Assembly (NCBI GenBank): GCA_964612925.1
Contig: CAZTFU010000001.1
Span: 1 to 64,000, forward strand
Origin: Phil1 sp964612925
GTDB lineage: Bacteria > Bacillota > Clostridia > Christensenellales > CAG-138
Direction of reading: 5' to 3'
DNA: 64,000 nt
The translations under genes were made by a program, and so were the position numbers. Positions 15,855 through 24,239 of the stretch are shown in pieces. Each line of letters begins with the position of its first letter. The first letter of the stretch is position 1. Below the pieces are notes generated by a model. It worked only from the letters and a program-made list of their open reading frames with translations. It made no database searches and was not told the DNA's origin.

Positions 15855-16461
15855 TCCATATAAAGTACTTGGCATAAGCACGAATGCCACTGCGGAGGAA
15901 ATCCGCGCGGCATATTTAACCTTAGTGAAAAAGTATCATCCCGATAAGTATACAGATCCCGACATGAAGGAGCTTGCAAACGAAAAGCTGAAGGAGATAA
16001 ACGAGGCTTACGATAAGCTTACAAAAAATCCTGGTAGGACGGCAAACAGCCATTCCGATACATATTCTGGTGCCCAAGGGCGCAATTACACGGGACCCGA
16101 GGCGGACAGGTTCATCCGAGCAAGGAACCTTATAAACGCAAGTAATCTTGAAGGCGCCAAAACCATTCTCGATACCATACAGACCCATAATGCGGAATGG
16201 TATTATCTTTACGGCATAATATATCTAAGGCAGGGCTGGTATGATAAGGCAAGGGAGTATCTTGGACGCGCATACCGTATGGAACCCGACAATTCGGAAT
16301 ATGCTCAGGCCTATAATACCCTTCGCTATACGGGAGATCCGTATGCACGGCCGCGCCGAAGCACAAGCGGCGATTGTTCCGTATGCGATATATGCTCGGG
16401 CCTTATGTGCGCAGACTGTTGCTGTGAGTGTATGGGCGGGGATCTTATAAGGTGCTGTTGA
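15847..16461 (+). CDS. J-domain protein with TPR-like helices and Cys-rich tail
   Basis: This 204-residue protein has an N-terminal J domain (DPYKVLGISTNATAEEIRAAY, HPD within KKYHPDKY, NEAYDKL; residues 1-66), a low-complexity linker, two or three TPR-like helical pairs (AKTILDTIQTHNAEWYYLYG, GWYDKAREYLGRAYRMEP) and a tail with ten cysteines in the last thirty residues (CSVCDIC ... CADCCCEC ... RCC). J domains stimulate Hsp70 ATPase; the tail looks made for metal or an iron-sulfur cluster. It lacks the DnaJ zinc-finger arrangement. Being co-translated with the Cys-containing DUF5685 protein suggests a dedicated assembly or chaperone role; that is inference. Confidence 0.85.
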   Translation: MTDPYKVLGISTNATAEEIRAAYLTLVKKYHPDKYTDPDMKELANEKLKEINEAYDKLTKNPGRTANSHSDTYSGAQGRNYTGPEADRFIRARNLINASNLEGAKTILDTIQTHNAEWYYLYGIIYLRQGWYDKAREYLGRAYRMEPDNSEYAQAYNTLRYTGDPYARPRRSTSGDCSVCDICSGLMCADCCCECMGGDLIRCC

Positions 16462-16473
16462 GGTAATGCTTAT

Positions 16474-17010
16474 ATGAGAAAACTTAACGGAACAAAACTC
16501 GTTACAATAGGAGCCATGTGTACGGCACTCAGCGTACTGTGCCTTTATGCGGCGGCAGTATTGCCGTCGGGCAAGGTAACGCTGTATTTTATCGCATCGC
16601 TTTTTGTGTACGTTCCCGCGGCGGAGGGGGCGTATTTGGACGCGGTAACGGTGTACATTGCAACAAGCCTTATAGCGCTTTTGATATTGCCTACGCAGTC
16701 GGCCGCAGTGCCGTATGCGGTGTTACTCGGCCATTTCGGGATATTCAAAACATGGTTTGATTCCGTTATGCCCGATAGGGTTGTGCAAAGCGCGGTAAAG
16801 GTGCTGTATTGCGATTTGTTTATGGCACTTGGGGTGTTTATCGGCATAAAGCTTTTTAACCTAAATTTGGCGGATAAGACCCTGACTGTACCCGTGTGGG
16901 CGGTGGTATTGCTTACACAGGCCGCATTTTTTGCATATGATAAGCTTTATTGGATGTGCCAAAGGATATACGACGAGCGGATAAGGTCGTATATAAGCCC
17001 GCGAAGATAG
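16474..17010 (+). CDS. Polytopic membrane protein, third gene of the DUF5685/J-domain operon
   Basis: The 178-residue protein has about five membrane segments and begins MRKLNGTKLVTIGAMCTALS, resembling ECF-transporter S-component or DUF2232-like permeases in style (LYFIASLFVYVPAAEGAY ... LLGHFGIFKTWFDSV). It starts 12 bases after the J-domain gene and is presumably in the same operon. No ECF ATPase or T-component is nearby. The name is therefore descriptive only. The gene ends one base before the stop of the convergent zinc-ribbon gene, leaving no room for a terminator. Confidence 0.65.
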   Translation: MRKLNGTKLVTIGAMCTALSVLCLYAAAVLPSGKVTLYFIASLFVYVPAAEGAYLDAVTVYIATSLIALLILPTQSAAVPYAVLLGHFGIFKTWFDSVMPDRVVQSAVKVLYCDLFMALGVFIGIKLFNLNLADKTLTVPVWAVVLLTQAAFFAYDKLYWMCQRIYDERIRSYISPRR

Positions 17011-17011
17011 C

Positions 17012-17707
17012 TTATATAAAGAATTTTCGCTTCAAACTTTCCTTTAGCGGGGGACAGCATGCTATCGTTATCAGCGTAAGGCCGAATATAAGGCAACAGG
17101 CAAGCGGGTATATTGACCACACAAGCGTTACATTCGTCTTGAAATTTATGTTTATAAGGAACTCAACAAGCACCATAAAGCTGCCTGTTGCCATAAGCGT
17201 ACCTGCGATTATATAAAGATATCCCTTACGGATATAGTACATAAGCGTAACCGTGGCGCAGGCAATAAGCATAGCCCCCATTGTTACGGGCAGCGCAAAG
17301 GATAAAAACCAGTGCCCGCCGACAGCATAGTTTATATACAGTAAATACAAGCCCGCCGCGACAAAGTCCGCGGTGACGAATATTACCGGCGTTGCATGTT
17401 CAAACCACCATGGCAAAACGACCGTTATATAAAACACGGCCAACGCACCCGCCACATAAACGGACCATTCAAGCGAACCGTTTACCTTCCAATCGCACAA
17501 AATCGAAAGCACAAACGGCACAAGGAACATTACGGTCATTATAAACAGTATTCCGGAGCGGCTTGCTGTACCGCCCGAATGTATGTCATTTGGGTAGGGC
17601 TTTTCGCCGTGTGGCATTTCAAATTCGGGATGGAATACGACCGTGCCGCAAAGTGGGCACTTTTCTTCACTTTCTTTTAATTCCGCTCCGCATTTTATAC
17701 AGTACAT
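17012..17707 (-). CDS. Zinc-ribbon membrane protein (DUF6320-like)
   Basis: A 231-residue protein whose N-terminus is a zinc ribbon, MYCIKCGAELKESEEKCPLC (CxxC ... CxxC, residues 3-20), followed by a short polar linker and about seven hydrophobic segments. The layout fits DUF6320-type proteins that accompany alpha/beta hydrolase-acyltransferase genes, as it does here: it follows the 721-residue fusion gene by 24 bases on the same strand. The ribbon should face the cytoplasm. Function unknown; a membrane partner or acyl-lipid channel for the upstream enzyme is a guess. Its stop is one base from the convergent operon's last stop. Confidence 0.75.
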   Translation of the reverse strand: MYCIKCGAELKESEEKCPLCGTVVFHPEFEMPHGEKPYPNDIHSGGTASRSGILFIMTVMFLVPFVLSILCDWKVNGSLEWSVYVAGALAVFYITVVLPWWFEHATPVIFVTADFVAAGLYLLYINYAVGGHWFLSFALPVTMGAMLIACATVTLMYYIRKGYLYIIAGTLMATGSFMVLVEFLININFKTNVTLVWSIYPLACCLIFGLTLITIACCPPLKESLKRKFFI

Positions 17708-17731
17708 GGATACGTCTCCTCCTTTGTAAAA

Positions 17732-19897
17732 TCAGCTTTGATTGCTTTCAACCGCCACATTGAGCCCAAGTCGCTGAAGCACCTTGAAAAACTTCAGCTC
17801 AAGCTCAGATTCCTTTATATTCCTTATCATGCTTATATACATCGTGCCGCCATAGGTTATTATGCCAACGTTGTGCGGCGCACGAGCCTGAACGCCTATT
17901 ATAAAGTCCATGCGGTTTATGTGCTCTTCCATTTCGCAGGGCAATTCGACCTTGCCGAGATTTGAAAGGCAAAGGCAGGACTTCCTTTCCCCAAACGTAT
18001 CAAAAACAGCCTTCATTGCAATGTTTTTTATAAACAGGGGCATTACTTTAAGCGCAAGAGCCTTTTCACTGCTTACATTCGCGGCAATGCGCGAACCCAT
18101 AAGCTTTGCCGTGTATTCAAGCCCCATGCGGTGATGTACCACCGAACACAGCTCGTCAAACGTATAATCGCCAAGCGTAGGGTCGACCTCGGGCGTTATA
18201 TACAGCGCAAAATTTCGAAGCGTGTTGCTTGAAAAAAGGTTTCTCAGATTGACGGGAACCAGTACCTTTACAGGCTTTCTTCGCCTGCGGGAGGGCACTT
18301 TTTCCGCCTGAACGTCCAAAATCGTCGCCATCATGGCCGCGCACAAAAACTCCGTTACGGATATACCGTGACTTTTTGCGCATGTTCGTACCGCATCCGC
18401 ATCGAGCATAAGGGTGACCAAGTCTAATCTGCCGTTCTTTTCGGGCGTGCCGCTTAAATGATAGGCCGTCTTTTCACTTCTGCTCGCGCGCACATCCCCG
18501 CTGTATTTAAGAAAGCTGTCCTCAAGCTCACCTTCGCTCGGAGCTTCAAGCCTGCACAGCACTCCATGTTCGTTTGGAACATTTTCACCGTATTTTTGCG
18601 AAATGTATTCCGCCGCAAGCGTTTTTATGAACACAAGTGCGCCGCTGCCGTCCGTCAGCGCATGGAAAAACTCCACCGCAATGCGGTTTTTATATGCTAT
18701 TACTCTAAAGGCACACTTTCGCACTTCCTTAAACGGAACATGCGCAAGCGGATACGGCTTTTCATCCTGCACCTTGGGCGCGGAGGAAAGCTGTTCAAGG
18801 TAATACCAAAATGCGCCGCGCCTGAGCCGCACGGCTATGGACGGGAAACGCCTAACGGTAACGTCCAATGCGGATTGCAGTACCGCTCTGTCTATGGGCT
18901 CGTTCATCGAAACGGAAAGACGGAAAAAGTTGTTCCAATTCCTGCGCCGAGCCGCAGGGTAAATCTTTGCCGCATTGTCAAGCCGCATCCATCTCAGTTT
19001 TCTTTCGGGGCAGAGATAGCGGCTTATAAAATCATTTATGGCGGCAAAATCGTCCTCGTCCTCGTTTAATTGATAAAGAAGATACGCATGCCAACGATCG
19101 GGTTTTACTATAAGCTTACTGCGGCAGCCGGATTCGATAAGGCGGTCGTTAAGCCGCACGGAATCGTCAAGCAGCAGCTCGTCCCCGCCCGCAAATATTA
19201 TGGAAGGCGGCATGCCGCAAAGCTCCCCAAAAAGCGGAGAAATGAACTTATCGCGTCTATCATTGTTGCAAGCGTAGCATTTTGCATAGAATTCGAGCAC
19301 CTCGGCGGTCAATGAAACATCACGCTCTTTGTTGACCTCATAAGAACTGCCCGATGCCGTAAGATCTGTCCATGGGGATATGGCTATTATACCGCAGGGC
19401 AATTTCTGCTCAAGCTCCTTCAATTTTAAGCAAAGCGCATAGCAAAGCCCACCGCCCGCGCTCTCACCCGCAAGCATTATCTGTTCCGCCTTAAAGCCCT
19501 TATCAAGCAGGTATTGATAAGCTTCTACCGCATCGTCAAGCGCGGCGGGGTACGGATTTTCAGGCGCAAGTCTGTATGCCGCGCAGAATACCCTTATACC
19601 CATGCCGTCGGCAAGGGTAGCACCAAAGCCCTTTGCATATTCAATATCGCCGCACGTATACCCGCCGCCATGCAGATAAAGTATAACGCCTTGCCTGCGT
19701 TCGTCCTGCGGTATCATCCATGCGCCGCAAAACGCACCAAAGTCATGCCTGCGCACGATAATATCCTTTTTGTGCATGGCCGTCATAAGCTCACCGAGCT
19801 TGTCCTGCCCCTTTCGTATTGTTTCAAGGGAACAGTTGGCTACAAGCGGCTTGAAAAAGTTAAGTTGCGAGTAAACCAGTTTGGCAGGCAGACCCAT
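17732..19897 (-). CDS. Fusion of HSL-type esterase and condensation-like acyltransferase
   Basis: The 721-residue protein joins two enzyme domains. Residues about 40-300 are a hormone-sensitive-lipase-type alpha/beta hydrolase: oxyanion motif LHGGGYTCG, YRLAPENPYPAALDD, nucleophile in AGESAGGGL, acid in FAGGDELLLDD and His in RWHAYLL, so the triad looks intact. Residues about 300-721 are a condensation/alcohol-acetyltransferase-like domain with the HxxxDG motif HALTDGSG and a late NLGKVELP. Together they could move an acyl group between an ester and an acceptor. No signal peptide or membrane segment is seen. The downstream zinc-ribbon membrane protein is its likely partner. RBS AAAGGA. Substrates unknown. 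Confidence 0.82.
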   Translation of the reverse strand: MGLPAKLVYSQLNFFKPLVANCSLETIRKGQDKLGELMTAMHKKDIIVRRHDFGAFCGAWMIPQDERRQGVILYLHGGGYTCGDIEYAKGFGATLADGMGIRVFCAAYRLAPENPYPAALDDAVEAYQYLLDKGFKAEQIMLAGESAGGGLCYALCLKLKELEQKLPCGIIAISPWTDLTASGSSYEVNKERDVSLTAEVLEFYAKCYACNNDRRDKFISPLFGELCGMPPSIIFAGGDELLLDDSVRLNDRLIESGCRSKLIVKPDRWHAYLLYQLNEDEDDFAAINDFISRYLCPERKLRWMRLDNAAKIYPAARRRNWNNFFRLSVSMNEPIDRAVLQSALDVTVRRFPSIAVRLRRGAFWYYLEQLSSAPKVQDEKPYPLAHVPFKEVRKCAFRVIAYKNRIAVEFFHALTDGSGALVFIKTLAAEYISQKYGENVPNEHGVLCRLEAPSEGELEDSFLKYSGDVRASRSEKTAYHLSGTPEKNGRLDLVTLMLDADAVRTCAKSHGISVTEFLCAAMMATILDVQAEKVPSRRRRKPVKVLVPVNLRNLFSSNTLRNFALYITPEVDPTLGDYTFDELCSVVHHRMGLEYTAKLMGSRIAANVSSEKALALKVMPLFIKNIAMKAVFDTFGERKSCLCLSNLGKVELPCEMEEHINRMDFIIGVQARAPHNVGIITYGGTMYISMIRNIKESELELKFFKVLQRLGLNVAVESNQS

Positions 19898-19968
19898 AAT
19901 AAATCTATCCTTTCACGTTGCACATAAAGTGTAGCTTAAAATATTAGTATATCACCGATATGAAAAAT

Positions 19969-20007
19969 AATAAATAGAATAAAACGCCGATACATTGCAT
20001 CGGCGTT
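19969..20007 (-). terminator. Terminator of the Gate-domain transporter gene
   Basis: AACGCCGAT (19983-19991) / ATCGGCGTT (19999-20007); read on the minus strand the stem is followed by TTTTATTCTATTT. Confidence 0.8.
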
Positions 20008-20029
20008 ATTGTTAATATCCGTTTGGTTC

Positions 20030-21223
20030 TCAGCCCACAATAAGCATCACAAGCTTGAAAAGCCAGTTTGCCACCACGCCCGCAAAGAGGCCGCTTATGG
20101 TGTGGTAAAGAATTGCCTTGCCCGTGAAGCGGCGGCTGTGCAGCATTTCCATCATTGAAACGTGCGTGCTGAGATAGCCGCTCCAGCACATACACATGGC
20201 CGTGAATACTGCTATGTCGTTTGCTGTGGCCTGTCCGTTTTGAAGCAACGACGGAATGAGCCCGAGTGCCGCGCCCGCACTGCCAAGTGCCGTTACGGGT
20301 ACGGAAAGCCCCGCACTGCTTGAAAAGCCGAACAGCGGCTTGAGTATGAATTCAAGCTTTTCGGCTATCCACGGCAATACGGGTATGCCCTCATATGCCG
20401 CGCCCGTGTAATCGCCCGTTGCGGACGGGCCGTATGTAAGCATCATCACTATTGTGCATATAACAAGTACACCGGGTATTATGCCAAGCCCCATTTCAAC
20501 GCCCTTTTTGCCGCCATCCATTATTGCGTTAAGAAAGCGCATAAGTGCGCTGCTTTGCTCCTTTTCGGCGGCGGTGTCGGTCAATGCGCCGTCAATGGGT
20601 TCCGCAGGGGCATCCTTGCCAAGCTCCTTGGCCGCCGTGTGCAGCATAAGCCTTGTTGCGAGTATACTGCCGCATATTGCGCCTATATTACCGCAAAGTG
20701 CAGCCATACCTATGTTTTCGACACCGTCTTGACTGAGCCCTATAACGAACGTGGTAACTATAAGTCCCATGCCAAAACTTGTGCCGAGGTTTGTAAGCGC
20801 GGGTATCTGATAAGCCTTGAAATAGCGGCGGTAGCTCGGGTCGTCGGCAAGCGTGAGTATAGCGGGGTTATCGCTCATATATGTTGTCACTATACCCAGT
20901 GCGGCCGCGCCCGGCATACCGTACAGCGGACGCATAAGCGGGGACAGCACACGGTTTATAAGCTCCACAACGCCGAATTCGGTAAGCACGGCACTTAATG
21001 CACCTATTATTACGGCTATCGCCATAAGGTAGAATACCGTGTCCATAAGCAGGCGGTATGCCGTGTTCATCATTGTATCCATCATGTTTGAAAGTCCCAT
21101 CGGGACCGCAAAAAGTGCGAAGAACGCTATAAAGCCGACAAGGAATACCACGGCTTTCCAAGTCTTGAAGCCCGTTTTTTTATCGGCGGGCGCTTTTACT
21201 GATTTTTCGACGCGGCTGCTCAC
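20030..21223 (-). CDS. Nucleoside-recognition (Gate) domain membrane transporter
   Basis: A 397-residue polytopic protein with two Gate-type halves: LNRVL-like SPLMRPLYGMPGAAALG with TTYMSDNPAILTLADD, and later FGFSSSAGLSVPVTALGSAGAALGLIPS. It resembles YjiH/SpmA-SpmB-like nucleoside-recognition proteins. The start appears to be GTG at 21223, with AAGGAAGGG nine bases upstream. An ATG-CAG-TGA two-codon frame overlaps this GTG. The gene is divergent from a LysR regulator, which probably controls it. A transported nucleoside or other solute cannot be named from sequence. Confidence 0.8.
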   Translation of the reverse strand: MSSRVEKSVKAPADKKTGFKTWKAVVFLVGFIAFFALFAVPMGLSNMMDTMMNTAYRLLMDTVFYLMAIAVIIGALSAVLTEFGVVELINRVLSPLMRPLYGMPGAAALGIVTTYMSDNPAILTLADDPSYRRYFKAYQIPALTNLGTSFGMGLIVTTFVIGLSQDGVENIGMAALCGNIGAICGSILATRLMLHTAAKELGKDAPAEPIDGALTDTAAEKEQSSALMRFLNAIMDGGKKGVEMGLGIIPGVLVICTIVMMLTYGPSATGDYTGAAYEGIPVLPWIAEKLEFILKPLFGFSSSAGLSVPVTALGSAGAALGLIPSLLQNGQATANDIAVFTAMCMCWSGYLSTHVSMMEMLHSRRFTGKAILYHTISGLFAGVVANWLFKLVMLIVG

Positions 21224-21274
21224 TGCATAAGCCCTTCCTTTTATGAAATAATGCCGAATGAATCAGGCATTTTC

Positions 21275-21328
21275 GGGTAGTCATACCTACCCATGGGCGA
21301 TTATACGACACTGTCGAATACAAGTAAA
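21275..21328 (-). promoter_or_regulatory. Promoter with two dyads for the Gate-domain gene
   Basis: On the minus strand TTTACT (21328 to 21323), 17 bases, TATAAT (21305 to 21300). The spacer holds the palindrome CGACA-C-TGTCG (21306-21316) and the start region holds GGGTAG-N6-CTACCC (21275-21292). These are candidate binding sites for the divergently encoded LysR protein. Confidence 0.5.
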
Positions 21329-21460
21329 ATGAATATATCGCAAGCGTTTAATGATAAAAACTTATATCTTGAAATTTATCAAAAGGCATAGCAAACGATT
21401 GACAGCATATACTGAAAATATTAAAATGAATAAAAAACGGGAGAAAATGAGGAAAAGCCT

Positions 21461-22330
21461 ATGATAAGCAGTAAATATGCGGCATTTGCGGCCGTGGCGG
21501 AGGAAGGCAACATGACTGCGGCGGCGCAGCGGCTTGGCTATACTCAATCGGGCGTAAGTCACCTTGTACATTCGCTTGAACAGGAATTGGGAGTGCAGCT
21601 TCTCATCCGCTCACGCTCGGGCGTTGTGCTTTCACCCGAGGGTAGGGAGCTACTGCCGCTTATCAAACGTGCGCTTGCGGCGGAGGGCGCGGTGAGTTCT
21701 GCGGCGGCGGAGGTTCGGGGTATTGAACGTGCGGAGCTTAGAATAGGCACGTTTTCAAGCGTTGCAATAGCATGGTTGCCGCGCGTGATGGCCGATTTCA
21801 ACGCACGCTACCCCGGTATAAGGCTTTTTGTCGAGAACGGCACATATTCGACAATAGAGGATATGCTGAGCAATGCGCGTGTTGACTGTGCATTTGTAAC
21901 ATTACCTTCGCGTGCCGAATTTGAAACCGTGCCCCTTGCAAGGGATACTCTTGTTGCGGTGGTGCATCCTTCAAGCAGACTTGCCCAAAAGCACAGCCTG
22001 AATGCGCTGGATCTTGAAGATGAAATGTTTATAGTGCCCGCAGAGGGTTCGAATTACGATGTGGGCAGGTTCTTCTCCTCCGCGGGTATCGCACCGAGGG
22101 CCGCGCTTAACATGGGGGACGATTATGCGGCCGTTGCAATGGTGGAACGTGCACTCGGTTTTACAATACTGCCCGAGCTTATGCTCGGTGCAATGCATCT
22201 GCAAGGGGTGCGCACGATTCCGCTTGAACACAGCGAAAGGGAGATAGCCATTGCCACCAATTCGCTTTACGGCGGGGCGGCACTTTCCGAATTCGTGCGC
22301 TTTGTAATAGAAACCTGCGCAAAACGGTAA
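21461..22330 (+). CDS. LysR family transcriptional regulator
   Basis: A 289-residue LysR protein. The N-terminal winged helix-turn-helix is textbook: FAAVAEEGNMTAAAQRLGYTQSGVSHLVHSLEQELGVQLL (split across residues 8-47), then a periplasmic-binding-type effector domain starting at RAELRIGTFSSVAIAWLP. It is divergent from the Gate-domain transporter with 237 bases between them, the usual arrangement for a LysR and its target. RBS GAGGAAAAG. A terminator follows. The co-inducer is unknown; a nucleoside or a related metabolite would fit the neighbour. Confidence 0.92.
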   Translation: MISSKYAAFAAVAEEGNMTAAAQRLGYTQSGVSHLVHSLEQELGVQLLIRSRSGVVLSPEGRELLPLIKRALAAEGAVSSAAAEVRGIERAELRIGTFSSVAIAWLPRVMADFNARYPGIRLFVENGTYSTIEDMLSNARVDCAFVTLPSRAEFETVPLARDTLVAVVHPSSRLAQKHSLNALDLEDEMFIVPAEGSNYDVGRFFSSAGIAPRAALNMGDDYAAVAMVERALGFTILPELMLGAMHLQGVRTIPLEHSEREIAIATNSLYGGAALSEFVRFVIETCAKR

Positions 22331-22337
22331 AAGTAAA

Positions 22338-22370
22338 GCGGTGTGATAGATACTAACACACCGCCTTTAT
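22338..22370 (+). terminator. Terminator of the lysR gene
   Basis: GCGGTGTG (22338-22345) / CACACCGC (22357-22364) followed by CTTTATT. It lies between convergent lysR and the HU gene. Confidence 0.7.
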
Positions 22371-22390
22371 TGATTCGATATTGCCTTTGA

Positions 22391-22663
22391 TTAGTTGAGG
22401 GCTTCCTTAAGAGCCTTGCCGGCCTTGAAAGTAGCAGCCTTGCTCTCTGCAATCTCGATTTCGGCACCGGTCATGGGGTTGTGGCCCTTATGAGCGGGAC
22501 GAACGCGAGTTTCAAAGGCACCAAAGCCAACGAGCTGAACCTTTTCACCGTTCTTCAGGGTCTCGGTGATGATCTCAAGGGCGGAAAGGATGGCCTTTTC
22601 GGAGTCCTTCTTGGTCAAGCCGCTCTTCTCGGCTACTGCTGCTATAAGCTCGGTTTTGTTCAT
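22391..22663 (-). CDS. hup: HU family DNA-binding protein
   Basis: A 90-residue HU protein: MNKTELIAAVAEKSGLTKKD, the VQLVGFGAFETRVRPA arm base, and the DNA-minor-groove motif with GHNPMTG. It binds DNA as a dimer with little sequence preference. The start has AGGAGG 8 bases upstream. It has a strong promoter of its own behind mazG. HU next to the MazG gene is a common Clostridia order. Confidence 0.96.
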   Translation of the reverse strand: MNKTELIAAVAEKSGLTKKDSEKAILSALEIITETLKNGEKVQLVGFGAFETRVRPAHKGHNPMTGAEIEIAESKAATFKAGKALKEALN

Positions 22664-22711
22664 TGCATATATCCTCCTAAAAATAATTGGCAACAATTTT
22701 GCGCAAGGGAT

Positions 22712-22740
22712 ATTGTAACAGCTTTTATGGCTGAGTACAA
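22712..22740 (-). promoter_or_regulatory. Promoter of the HU gene
   Basis: On the minus strand TTGTAC (22740 to 22735), 17 bases, TACAAT (22717 to 22712) with TGT directly before, an extended -10. Leader about 45 bases. Confidence 0.75.
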
Positions 22741-22778
22741 GCCTTATTTTGCATTTTTGCCCTAAAAAAGCTCTGCTT

Positions 22779-24224
22779 TTACTCCTGCTTTGCCCATTGC
22801 CACAGCAGTGCAAGCTCCTTTTGAGAAAGCTCATTCATTTTTGCGCCGTTTTGCAGTGCAAGCTGCTCCATTTTGGCAAATGCCTGCTCAAAGCGGCGGG
22901 TGGAATCCTTCAATGCAAGCTCCGCATCGATATGCATTATTCTTGCAAGGCATGCTGCGGCAAAAAGCATGTCGCCCACTCGATCGTACTGCGCAGCCTT
23001 TTCGGCGGCGGTATTCGCCTCCGCCATTTCTATTTTTACCGCAAGCGCACATATTATGCTCAGCACCTCGCCCGTGCTTTGGGCATCGTAAGCTGCGGCG
23101 GTTGCGGCGCGCTTTTGCACCTTGCTTGCCCTAAGCAGTGCGGGAAAGCCTTTTGGCACTGCGGATATGGCATCCATGCCTGTCAATTGGTGCTTTTCCT
23201 TGCGCTTTAATTCCTCCCAGTTTTTAAGTACCTCTTCCGCGCCGGAAACGGCCGTGTCGGAGAAAACATGCGGATGACGGTACATCAACTTTTTTACTAT
23301 GCCGGTAGAAACATCGTCAAGCGTAAAACCGTGCCCTTCCGCCTCTATCTGCGCATGGAAAACTATTTGCAGCAGCACGTCGCCAAGCTCCTCACACAAG
23401 GCATCCATATCGTCTCGCTCAATGGCATCAACGGCCTCATACGCTTCTTCTATCATGGTGTTCCTGAGGCTTTCGTGTGTCTGCTCCTTATCCCACGGGC
23501 AACCGTTGGCGCCGCGCAGTCGAGATACAACATCCGCAAGGTCATACACGCCGTGCCTTTCCCTTTGCTCAAGGCTTACGGGCGGTACGATAAGCACCGT
23601 GGCCGCAAAATACTCTTTCTGCCTGTCCGCTTCATAAAGGGGTATTGCGGTGCAGACATAATTGCCGCGGCTGTCCATATGGGCAAAAATGACCTCGTGC
23701 TCATCGGGATAGTATTCGCCAAGAGCAAGCTTCACCTCGCCCGCGCGTATGGAGGTGTCAATTTCCTCTATGCAAAGCGGTACGCTTGGATCCAAACGGC
23801 AGGGCAGGGCGTTTGCGCATATTATTCGCGCATCCGCAAATGAAAACGGTTGCACGGTCGCACAAAGGGCTGCCTCCGCATATCCGCTTGCGCAAAGCAC
23901 GGCTATCTCATCCCCACTTGCGTTGGCGTGTGCGCGTATTGCTTCCATAAGGGCACTGCCGACTCCGCGCCCGACGGGGGCAAACACGGCATCCTCATTT
24001 GCGGAGAACAGCCGCTTAACTATTGAATCGTTAAGCTCGTCAAAGTCAAAACATGAATTGTAAAGATCATCCATGCTTTCATATTGTATGCCGCACTCGT
24101 CAAGCCAAAACGCGCTCGGATGGGATTTGGTCTGTATAAAAAGCTTTTTTGCTGAAAGTATGGCCTCCCGCGCGGAAACGCTTATCGCTCCCGGCGTTGA
24201 AAGCGGTGCAATGGTAAGCTTCAT
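22779..24224 (-). CDS. mazG: MazG nucleotide pyrophosphohydrolase fused to a tetrapyrrole-methylase-like domain (YabN type)
   Basis: The 481-residue protein has an N-terminal half (about 1-215) shaped like the SAM-dependent tetrapyrrole methylase fold of YabN, though the glycine-rich start is weak (KLTIAPLSTPGAISVSAR). The second half is MazG twice over: LRGANGCPWDKEQTHESL, the metal-binding EEAYEAVDAIE and EELGDVLLQIVFH, then a second degenerate MazG-like unit. MazG hydrolyses NTPs to NMP and PPi, removing damaged nucleotides. RBS AAGGAGG. It follows the SpoVB-like flippase by 15 bases, as yabN follows yabM in Bacillus. Confidence 0.92.
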   Translation of the reverse strand: MKLTIAPLSTPGAISVSAREAILSAKKLFIQTKSHPSAFWLDECGIQYESMDDLYNSCFDFDELNDSIVKRLFSANEDAVFAPVGRGVGSALMEAIRAHANASGDEIAVLCASGYAEAALCATVQPFSFADARIICANALPCRLDPSVPLCIEEIDTSIRAGEVKLALGEYYPDEHEVIFAHMDSRGNYVCTAIPLYEADRQKEYFAATVLIVPPVSLEQRERHGVYDLADVVSRLRGANGCPWDKEQTHESLRNTMIEEAYEAVDAIERDDMDALCEELGDVLLQIVFHAQIEAEGHGFTLDDVSTGIVKKLMYRHPHVFSDTAVSGAEEVLKNWEELKRKEKHQLTGMDAISAVPKGFPALLRASKVQKRAATAAAYDAQSTGEVLSIICALAVKIEMAEANTAAEKAAQYDRVGDMLFAAACLARIMHIDAELALKDSTRRFEQAFAKMEQLALQNGAKMNELSQKELALLWQWAKQE

Positions 24225-24239
24225 TTGTAATTATCCTCC

